Shown here one piece after another: positions 23,491-30,321 of a stretch of 45,702 nucleotides of DNA (positions within the stretch are counted from its first letter, which is position 1; each line of letters opens with the position of its first letter). The DNA is from Thermomicrobiales bacterium (GTDB lineage Bacteria; Chloroflexota; Chloroflexia; Thermomicrobiales; CADCWN01), in the NCBI GenBank assembly GCA_030446685.1, contig JAUJMV010000004.1, forward strand, positions 214,729 to 260,430, in the 5' to 3' direction. The notes beneath the pieces were generated by a model, which was given only the letters and a program-made list of their open reading frames with translations, ran no database searches and was not told the origin of the DNA. A program made the position numbers and the translations under genes.

Positions 23491-25236
23491 TCAGCGGCCC
23501 AGCGCCGCCGCGGCCGCGCCGCCGTCGAACGGCGCCAGCAGCGCGGCCAGGGCCGGGGTCAGCAGCCGGAAGATCGGGGCGGGGTAGAAGCCGAAGACGA
23601 TCGTCAGCGCCAGCAGCGGGACCAGCGTCGCCAGCTCGCGCCGGTTGACGTCGGCCCAGCGCGTCGCGTGCGGCTCGTCGTGCGCCCCGTGCGTATCGCG
23701 CCGGGCGGCCCGGGGATCGTCGCCCCCCGCCGGCGGCTCTTCGTGCGTGAAGTGCGGGTCGAGGCCGGCGCGCTGCGTCGCCGGGTCGGCGGAGGCGTGC
23801 GGGTCGTGCCCGTTCACCCCGTGGCCGTGCGCGTCGGCGATGACGCCCTCGGCGCGGCCCTGCGCGACCCGCTGGAAGAGCCAGAGCATGTACCAGGCGG
23901 AGAGGATCACCACCAGCGTGGAGACGATCGCCGCGCCCTTGTCGAGTTGCGACGGGCTGCGGAACGCGCCCATCAGCGCGTTGAACTCGCCGACGAAGCC
24001 GGTCATGCCGGGCAGGCCGATCGAGGCGAAGGTGAAGGCCAGGAAGATGCTCGCGTAGACCGGCATCGTGGTGGAGAGGCCCTTGAAGGCGCCGATCTGC
24101 CGGGTGTGGGCGCGCTCGTAGATGAAGCCGACCAGGAGGAAGAGCGCCGCGGTGTTCAGCCCGTGCGCGAACATCACCATCACCGCCCCCTGCAGCGCCT
24201 GCTGATTGAAAGCGAAGATGCCGAGCGTGACGAAGCCCATGTGGCTGACCGAGGAGTAGGCGACCAGCCGCTTCCAGTCGGGCTGCGGCAGCGCGACCAG
24301 CGCGCCGTAGATGATCGCGATCGTCGAGAGGACCATGATCGCCGGGGCGAAGAACCGCGCGGCGTCGGGGTAGAGCGGCAGGCAGAAGCGCAGCATGCCG
24401 TAGCCGCCGAGCTTCAGCATGACGCCGGCCAGCATCACCGAGCCGGCGGTCGGCGCCTCGGTGTGGGCGTCCGGCAGCCAGGTGTGGACCGGGAACATCG
24501 GCACCTTGATCGCGAAGGCGATGAAGAAGGCTGCGAAGACGAGGTACTGGAACTGCAGCGGGTAGAACTGGGCAGTGGTGGTGATGCCAGGCAGGTTCAG
24601 CTCCTGCAGGGTCGGGCTGCGCAGCGACAACTCCATCAGGTCGAGCGTGCGCCGGCCGGTCAGCGTGAAGTACCGCTGGTAGGTGGCGACGATGGCGACC
24701 AGCATCAGCAGGCTGCCGGCCAGGGTGTAGAGGAAGAACTTGATCGCGGCGTAGACGCGGTTGCTGCTCCCCCAGACGCCGATGATCAGCGCCATCGGGA
24801 TCAGGCTCAACTCGAAGAAGACGTAGAAGAGGACCAGGTCGAGCGAGACGAACGCGCCGATGACCCCGGTCTCCAGCAGCAGCATCGCGATGTGGAACTC
24901 GCGCACGCGCCGGTCGATCGAGGTCCAGGACGCCGCGATCGAGAGGGGCGTCAGGAGCGTCGTCAGCACGACCAGCAGGATGCTGAGGCCGTCGACCCCG
25001 AGGTGGTAGCGCACCCCGACGCCCGGCAGCCAGAGGAAGTTCTCCTCGAACTGCATCGCCGCCGTGCCGAACGCATTGCCGCCCAGCAGCAGCAGCGACA
25101 CCAGGAAGGTGACGAGGCTGACGCCGAGCGCCGTCCAGCGCGTCGCGTCCGCGCCCATCCGCGGCAGGGCGAAGATCAGCAGCACGCCGAGCAGCGGCAG
25201 GTAGGTGATGATCGACAGAATCGGGATGTTCTCCAC
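23491..25236 (-). CDS. nuoM: NADH-quinone oxidoreductase subunit M
   Basis: A proton-pumping antiporter-like subunit, 581 residues from GTG at 25236 (GAGGGGG upstream; a longer TTG-started reading is unlikely). Key stretches: SLDLVLFYVFFELSLIPMAL with the conserved Glu, YAAIKFFLYTLAGSLLMLVA, KVPMFPVHTWLPDAHTEAPT, DWKRLVAYSSVSHMGFVTLG. Near residues 468-525 it carries a His/Asp-rich insert (DAHGHGVNGHDPHASADP, then THEEPPAGGDDPRAARRD) between the last helices, not typical of NuoM. The insert faces one side of the membrane and might bind metal. Confidence 0.94.
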   Translation of the reverse strand: MENIPILSIITYLPLLGVLLIFALPRMGADATRWTALGVSLVTFLVSLLLLGGNAFGTAAMQFEENFLWLPGVGVRYHLGVDGLSILLVVLTTLLTPLSIAASWTSIDRRVREFHIAMLLLETGVIGAFVSLDLVLFYVFFELSLIPMALIIGVWGSSNRVYAAIKFFLYTLAGSLLMLVAIVATYQRYFTLTGRRTLDLMELSLRSPTLQELNLPGITTTAQFYPLQFQYLVFAAFFIAFAIKVPMFPVHTWLPDAHTEAPTAGSVMLAGVMLKLGGYGMLRFCLPLYPDAARFFAPAIMVLSTIAIIYGALVALPQPDWKRLVAYSSVSHMGFVTLGIFAFNQQALQGAVMVMFAHGLNTAALFLLVGFIYERAHTRQIGAFKGLSTTMPVYASIFLAFTFASIGLPGMTGFVGEFNALMGAFRSPSQLDKGAAIVSTLVVILSAWYMLWLFQRVAQGRAEGVIADAHGHGVNGHDPHASADPATQRAGLDPHFTHEEPPAGGDDPRAARRDTHGAHDEPHATRWADVNRRELATLVPLLALTIVFGFYPAPIFRLLTPALAALLAPFDGGAAAAALGR

Positions 25237-25318
25237 GCGCCGTTTCCCCCTCGTACTTGCCCGCTTGCCGCCGGTAGCCGCCGGTTGCAACCGGCGGCCT
25301 CCCCGCGCCGCGCGCGAT

Positions 25319-27289
25319 CTACCGCGCCAGGAACTGCGGCCCCAGCAGCAGGTACACCCCGACGATGATCACTGTGCCGAGCGCGATCGCCAGCGCGTAG
25401 TTCGAGACGACGCCGGTCTGCACCTTGCGCAGTTGCTGCGAGACGCCGCCGGTCAGATGGGCCACGCCGTTGACGATGCCGTCGATGAACCCCGCGTCGA
25501 CCCACTTCCAGAGGATGCGGGCCAGCACGTCCAGCGGCGCGACGATCAGCGCCTGGTAGATGTCGTCGAGGTACCACTTGTTGTAGAAGAGGGCGTAGAG
25601 GCCGGCGAAGCGCCGCCCCATCGCCTGCGCGCTGATCCGGCCGGTGCCGTACATCAGCCAGGCCAGCGCGATCCCGGCCAGCGAGAGGAGCGTCGAGGCC
25701 GCGAAGCCGCCCACCGTGAGCCAGGCCGGCGGGTGGTGCGCCTCCTCCGCCGCCGCGACGGCGACCGCCATCGTCCTTGCCGCATCGGCGTGGCCGCCGC
25801 CGCCCTCGAAGACCGGCCCCAGCCACTGGTGGATCGGCCCCGCCTCCGCCGGCAGGCCAACGATGATGCCGAGCAGGAGCGAGGGGATCGCCAGCGCGAT
25901 CAGCGGCAGCGTCATCACCGGGGGCGATTCGTGCGGGTGGACGTGCTCGGGGTCGAAGCGCGGCTGGCCGTGGAAGGTCAGGAAGATCATGCGGAAGGTG
26001 TAGAACGCGGTCATGAAGGCGACGATCCAGCCGACGATCGCGGCGAGCGGGTAACCCTCGAACCAGGTGCCGACCAGGATCTCGTCCTTGGAGAAGAAGC
26101 CCGCGGTCAGTGGGAAGCCGGCCAGCGCCAGCGAGCCGGCTACCAGCGTCGCGTAGGTGATCGGCATGGAGCGGCGCAGGCCGCCCATCTTGCGCATGTC
26201 CTGCTCCTCGTGCATGCCGTGGATCACCGAGCCGGCCCCGAGGAAGAGGAGCGCCTTGAAGAAGGCGTGCGTCATCAGGTGGAAGATCGCCGGGATGAAC
26301 GCGCCCGCCCCGACCGCGAAGACCATGTAGCCGAGCTGGCTGACGGTCGAGTAGGCCATCACCCGCTTGATGTCGTTCTGCACCAGCCCGATCGTCGCGG
26401 CGATGAAGCAGGTCGCCAGCCCGACAATCAGGACGACCAGCAGCGCGACCGGCGCGGCCTCGTAGAGCGCGTGCGCGCGGACCATCATGTAGACGCCGGC
26501 GGTGACCATCGTCGCGGCGTGGATCAGCGCGGAGACCGGGGTCGGGCCTTCCATCGCGTCCGGCAGCCAGACGGTGAGGGGACCCTGCGCGCTCTTGCCC
26601 ATCGCGCCGACGAAGAGGAGCAGCCCGATCGCCGTGAGGACGCCCTCCCCCTTGCCGGCCAGGTTCGCGAAGATCCCCTCCGGCCCGAAGAAGCTGAGCG
26701 TGCCGAAGGTGGTGAAGAGGAGGAACATGCCGATGAGGAAGCCGAAGTCGCCGACGCGGTTGACGATGAATGCCTTCTTCGCCGCGTCCCCCGCCGACCG
26801 GCGATCGAACCAGTAGCCGATCAGCAGGTAGGAGCAGAGGCCGACCCCCTCCCAGCCGAAGAACATCACCAGGAAGTTGTCGCCCAGGACCAGGACGAGC
26901 ATCGCGAAGACGAAGAGGGACAGGTAGGCGAAGAAGCGGTAGTAGCCGGGGTCGTGCCCCATGTAGCCGGCGGAATAGATGTGGATCAGGAAGCCGATGC
27001 CGGTGATGATCAGGATCATCACCGAGGTGAGCTGATCGATGAAGATAGTGAAGGGGATGTCGAAGCCGCCGAGGTCGGCCCCCGGCATCCAGCGCCAGAG
27101 GGTCTGGCTGACCGGCTCGCCGGTGCGCGCAACCCGCAGCACCGCCAGCAGGCTGACCACGAACGCGACCGCCATGGCGATCCAGGCCGGCGCGTGCGCC
27201 CACTTGCCTGGGAAGCGCCGCCCCAGCAGCAGGTCGAACGCGAACGCCAGCAGCGGCATCAGCGGGATCAGGAACAGCCAATTCTCCAT
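25319..27289 (-). CDS. nuoL: NADH-quinone oxidoreductase subunit L
   Basis: The largest proton-pumping subunit, 656 residues. NFLVMFFGWEGVGLCSYLLI with the conserved Glu, KKAFIVNRVGDFGFLIGMFL, KSAQGPLTVWLPDAMEGPTP, IQ-type VQNDIKRVMAYSTVSQLGYM and HAFFKALLFLGAGSVIHGMH are all in place. The C-terminal half contains the long lateral helix region expected of NuoL and a His-rich stretch near residue 505. ATG at 27289 follows AGGGGG. No sign of damage. Confidence 0.95.
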   Translation of the reverse strand: MENWLFLIPLMPLLAFAFDLLLGRRFPGKWAHAPAWIAMAVAFVVSLLAVLRVARTGEPVSQTLWRWMPGADLGGFDIPFTIFIDQLTSVMILIITGIGFLIHIYSAGYMGHDPGYYRFFAYLSLFVFAMLVLVLGDNFLVMFFGWEGVGLCSYLLIGYWFDRRSAGDAAKKAFIVNRVGDFGFLIGMFLLFTTFGTLSFFGPEGIFANLAGKGEGVLTAIGLLLFVGAMGKSAQGPLTVWLPDAMEGPTPVSALIHAATMVTAGVYMMVRAHALYEAAPVALLVVLIVGLATCFIAATIGLVQNDIKRVMAYSTVSQLGYMVFAVGAGAFIPAIFHLMTHAFFKALLFLGAGSVIHGMHEEQDMRKMGGLRRSMPITYATLVAGSLALAGFPLTAGFFSKDEILVGTWFEGYPLAAIVGWIVAFMTAFYTFRMIFLTFHGQPRFDPEHVHPHESPPVMTLPLIALAIPSLLLGIIVGLPAEAGPIHQWLGPVFEGGGGHADAARTMAVAVAAAEEAHHPPAWLTVGGFAASTLLSLAGIALAWLMYGTGRISAQAMGRRFAGLYALFYNKWYLDDIYQALIVAPLDVLARILWKWVDAGFIDGIVNGVAHLTGGVSQQLRKVQTGVVSNYALAIALGTVIIVGVYLLLGPQFLAR

Positions 27290-27303
27290 AACACCCCCTG
27301 GTT

Positions 27304-27397
27304 AGCGACGAGCGACGAATAAGGACGGCTGGGAGCGACGAGCGGCACGCGGCGAACCACTATCTGTTCGTCGCTCGTCGCTCGTCGCTCGTCGCTC
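27304..27397. repeat. Inverted heptamer repeat between nuoK and nuoL
   Basis: AGCGACGAGCGACGAA (27304-27319) is exactly complementary to 27367-27382. The right arm continues as four copies of TCGTCGC (27368-27395). A stem of 16 bp with a 47-nt loop is possible. Confidence 0.88.
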
Positions 27398-27400
27398 CGT

Positions 27401-27709
27401 TCACTCCTTCAAGAGGCTGACCGACGTCACATCGACGCTGTCCTGCCGCCGCGTCAGGACCAGGATCAGGCCGAGGCCGATCGCCGCCTCGGCGGCGGCG
27501 ATGGTGATCACGAAGATGGCGAAGATCTGCCCGGCGATCGAGTCGAGGTAGCGCCCGAAGGCGATCAGGCTGACGTTGACCGCGTTGAGCATCAGCTCGA
27601 TCGACATGAAGATGATCAGGATGTTCTTGCGCGTCAGCACGCCGAGCATGCCGATCACGAAGAGCAGCGCGCTCAGCGTCAGGAAGTGCCCCAGCGTCAG
27701 TTCCCCCAT
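27401..27709 (-). CDS. nuoK: NADH-quinone oxidoreductase subunit K
   Basis: A 102-residue subunit with three membrane helices that helps carry protons next to NuoJ and NuoA. LTRKNILIIFMSIELMLNAV holds the conserved Glu of helix 2, and FVITIAAAEAAIGLGLILVL holds the second Glu. ATG at 27709; the ribosome site is weak (GGGGAT). Confidence 0.94.
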   Translation of the reverse strand: MGELTLGHFLTLSALLFVIGMLGVLTRKNILIIFMSIELMLNAVNVSLIAFGRYLDSIAGQIFAIFVITIAAAEAAIGLGLILVLTRRQDSVDVTSVSLLKE

Positions 27710-27723
27710 GCCCCGATCCCCTC

Positions 27724-27829
27724 GTAGGGGCGTTCGACTGAACGCCCGCCGCCCCGCAGGGCGGCCCCGTCGGCACGCCGCTGCTCCCCTTGAACGGATT
27801 GCCGTTCCCGCGCGAGCGTTCAGTCGAAC
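27724..27829. repeat. GTAGGGGCG hairpin and inverted arms between nuoJ and nuoK
   Basis: GGGCGTTC-GACT-GAACGCCC (27728-27747) is a hairpin by itself, and GTTCGACTGAACGC (27732-27745) is also exactly complementary to GCGTTCAGTCGAAC (27816-27829). It is nearly identical to the copy at 20496. Confidence 0.8.
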
Positions 27830-27863
27830 ACCCGCGCCGCCTTCCTCTTCGTGGTCCCCGTCC

Positions 27864-28556
27864 CTAGCGCCCCCGCCCGGCCCCGACCGGCGCGCGCCCG
27901 GTGTCGATCGTGCCGGGCTCGCCGAGGTCGGGCGCGTCGACCGCCGGCACCCCGCGCCGCTCCGCCTCCAGCACCCGGTCGGCGCCGGTCGGGTGGCCGA
28001 GCGAGAGGCTGAGGCCGCGCGCCCGCTCCCCGGTCAGGAAACGGTCCGGGAGGCCGAGGATGACGGCGGCGACGACCGCGACCAGCAGCACCAGCGAGGC
28101 GACCTCGAACGGCAGCAGGAACTCGGAGTAGAGGATGCGCCCGATCAGTTGCGTGTTGCCCCCGGCCGCCGCGACCTCTTCCGGCGGGTAGGGGCCGCGC
28201 GCCCCGGTCAGCACGCCGGTGGCGATCACCAGCCCGAGCTCCGCGAAGAGCGCCAGCCCCAGGAGCCAGGCCAGCGCGGTCTGCACGCGCGGCGCGGTGT
28301 TCAGTTCCCGCAAGTCCTCCGGGCGCACCAGCATGATCACGAAGAGGAAGAGGACCAGGATCGCGCCGGTGTAGACGATCACCTGCACCGCCGCCAGGAA
28401 CTCCGCCCCCAGCAGGACGTAGATGCCCGCCACATTGAGGAACGAGATCACCAGCGCGAAGGCCGAGTGGACCGGATTGCGCGCGAAGACGACGCCCGCC
28501 GCCGTCAGGACGGCGACCGCCGCGAGGAGATAGAAGATGATCGTTGCCCAATCCAT
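27864..28556 (-). CDS. nuoJ: NADH-quinone oxidoreductase subunit J
   Basis: A 230-residue membrane subunit from ATG at 28556; the upstream in-frame 18 codons do not match the family. Helices carry ARNPVHSAFALVISFLNVAG and QVIVYTGAILVLFLFVIMLV with the conserved Tyr/Gly helix. A longer than usual soluble tail of about 55 residues (RGVPAVDAPDLGEPGTIDTG) ends the protein. It lies close behind nuoI (66 nt). Confidence 0.93.
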   Translation of the reverse strand: MDWATIIFYLLAAVAVLTAAGVVFARNPVHSAFALVISFLNVAGIYVLLGAEFLAAVQVIVYTGAILVLFLFVIMLVRPEDLRELNTAPRVQTALAWLLGLALFAELGLVIATGVLTGARGPYPPEEVAAAGGNTQLIGRILYSEFLLPFEVASLVLLVAVVAAVILGLPDRFLTGERARGLSLSLGHPTGADRVLEAERRGVPAVDAPDLGEPGTIDTGRAPVGAGRGR

Positions 28557-28622
28557 CCCGAACCTCGCCTTCCCATCCACCCCACGAAGCCGGACATCCG
28601 CCGCCCCCACGGGCAGCAGGTG

Positions 28623-29066
28623 TTACTGCTGAAAATAGGCCGGCTCGTCCTGGCCCAGGACCGACAGCTCGCCCTTCTGCCTGAAGAACTGGTCGCGGCT
28701 CTGCGAGGCCAGCTCGTAGTGCTGGCTCATCGTCACCGCGTCGACCGGGCAGACGCGCGCGCAGAGGCCGCAGAACATGCAGCGCCCCAGCTTGAGCGTG
28801 TACTCGACCAGGTTGCGCTCCTCGTCGCGCTCGGTCGGCGCAACGTTGATCACGATCGCACCGGTCGGGCAGATCTGCTCGCAGAGCCCGCAAGCCACGC
28901 AGAGGACGCGCCCGGTGTCCGGGTCGGAGCGCAGCGCCGGGATGCCGCGGAAGCGGTCCGACACCTCGCGGCGCTCGTCGGGGTACTGGATCGTCACCGG
29001 CTTTTGGAACAGCCGCTTGAAGGTGACGAAGAACCCCTTGATTTGTGGCGGCACCAGTGGCAGCAT
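28623..29066 (-). CDS. nuoI: NADH-quinone oxidoreductase subunit I
   Basis: A 147-residue peripheral-arm subunit that carries two [4Fe-4S] clusters (N6a, N6b). The cysteines lie in CVACGLCEQICP (C56, C59, C62, C66) and CMFCGLCARVCP (C96, C99, C102, C106). ATG at 29066 follows AAGGAG by seven nt; a longer frame upstream (to 29141) is not supported. The C-terminus is short compared with E. coli. Confidence 0.95.
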   Translation of the reverse strand: MLPLVPPQIKGFFVTFKRLFQKPVTIQYPDERREVSDRFRGIPALRSDPDTGRVLCVACGLCEQICPTGAIVINVAPTERDEERNLVEYTLKLGRCMFCGLCARVCPVDAVTMSQHYELASQSRDQFFRQKGELSVLGQDEPAYFQQ

Positions 29067-29084
29067 CGCCGATCTCCTTAGGCT

Positions 29085-29112
29085 AGTCGGCAGCCGACAA
29101 TCGGCAGTCGGG
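29085..29112. repeat. Heptamer repeats between nuoH and nuoI
   Basis: AGTCGGC, AGCCGAC, AATCGGC, AGTCGGG run at 7-bp steps. The set contains its own small palindrome (GTCGGCAGCCGAC). No distant complementary arm is seen. Confidence 0.72.
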
Positions 29113-29216
29113 CGCTGCCAGGGTGCCGTTGCCGGGGTCATATCCTATCACATCACCGTCCCAGCGCGGCCGTATCCTCTCCACCCAGGCACCGGTCGCC
29201 GGCCGCCGATCATGGG

Positions 29217-30233
29217 CTAGAAGCGCAGCCACCCCTCGACCGCGGCGAGCCGCGCGAGGGCGGTGACGACGATGTGGAGCAGGACCGCTGGCAGCAGCAG
29301 CTTCCAGGCCAGCCCCATCAGTTGGTCGTAGCGGAAGCGCGGCAGCGTCGCGCGCAGCCAGAAGTAGAGGAAGATGAAGAACGCGACCTTCAGCGCCAGC
29401 CAGATCGGCCCCGGCAGCAGCGGCCCCGCCGGGCCGCCGAGGAAGACCACCGAGGCGACCGCGGAGATCACCAGCATCGCGACGTACTCGCCCAGGAAGA
29501 AGAGCGAGAAGCGGAAGCCGGAGTACTCGGTGTGGAAGCCGCCGACCAGCTCGCTCTCCGCCTCCGGCAGGTCGAACGGCGCCCGGTTGGTCTCGGCGAT
29601 CCCGGCGATCAGGAAGATGATGAAGGCCGGGAGCTGCACCACCACCAGCCAGACGTTGGCCTGCTGCCAGCGGGTGATCTCGGTCAGTCGCAGCGAGCCG
29701 ACCAGCAGGAACGGGCCGATCAGCGACAGGCCGAGGATCACCTCGTAGGAGATCACCTGGGCCGCCGCGCGCAGCCCGCCCAGCAGCGAGTAGCGGTTGC
29801 CCGAGGCGTAGCCCCCCAGCACGATCCCGTAGACCCCCAGACTGCTCACCGCCAGGACGAAGAGCAGGCCGATGTTCACGTCAGCGATGAAGAAGCGCAG
29901 CGGCTGGTTGATGATCGGGACTGTGACCGTCTCCAAGCCGAACGGGATCACCGCGAAGGCGATGAACGCGGTGGCGAAGGTGATCAGCGGCGCGAAGAGG
30001 AACATGTAGCGGTCAGCGTTGGCCGGGACGACGTCCTCCTTCGCCAGCAGCTTGATGCCGTCCGCCAGCGGCTGCAGCAGCCCGGCCGGGCCGGTGCGCG
30101 TCGGTCCGTAGCGGTCCTGCATCTTCGCCAGCACCTTGCGCTCGAACCACGTCAGGATCGCCATCGTGCTCAGCAGCACGATCAGCACGAAGCCCATGAA
30201 GGCGGCGGTCATCCCCAGGCCGGGACTCGGCAT
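29217..30233 (-). CDS. nuoH: NADH-quinone oxidoreductase subunit H
   Basis: A 338-residue membrane subunit that forms the quinone channel with NuoB and NuoD. WFERKVLAKMQDRYGPTRTG, PFDLPEAESELVGGFHTEYS and RATLPRFRYDQLMGLAWKLL are the diagnostic loops. ATG at 30233 follows GGGAG. Length is usual. It is followed by a gap with 7-bp repeats. Confidence 0.95.
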   Translation of the reverse strand: MPSPGLGMTAAFMGFVLIVLLSTMAILTWFERKVLAKMQDRYGPTRTGPAGLLQPLADGIKLLAKEDVVPANADRYMFLFAPLITFATAFIAFAVIPFGLETVTVPIINQPLRFFIADVNIGLLFVLAVSSLGVYGIVLGGYASGNRYSLLGGLRAAAQVISYEVILGLSLIGPFLLVGSLRLTEITRWQQANVWLVVVQLPAFIIFLIAGIAETNRAPFDLPEAESELVGGFHTEYSGFRFSLFFLGEYVAMLVISAVASVVFLGGPAGPLLPGPIWLALKVAFFIFLYFWLRATLPRFRYDQLMGLAWKLLLPAVLLHIVVTALARLAAVEGWLRF

Positions 30234-30247
30234 CGGTACTCCCTTTC

Positions 30248-30319
30248 GGGTTGAAGGCTGAAGATTGAAGGTTGAAAGTCATCGTCAACCCGGAACTTTC
30301 AACCCACAAACTTCAACCC
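30248..30319. repeat. Inverted heptamer repeat between nuoG and nuoH
   Basis: TTGAAGG, CTGAAGA, TTGAAGG, TTGAAAG cover 30251-30278. GGGTTGAAG (30248-30256) is complementary to CTTCAACCC (30311-30319), and GGTTGAAAGT (30270-30279) to ACTTTCAACC (30295-30304), giving two nested stems. Confidence 0.85.
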
Positions 30320-30321
30320 CA

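Noticed and set aside
25205..27322. 705-codon plus-strand frame opposite nuoL
   Set aside because: Antisense shadow of an intact nuoL; Arg/Glu/Asp-rich translation with no domain.
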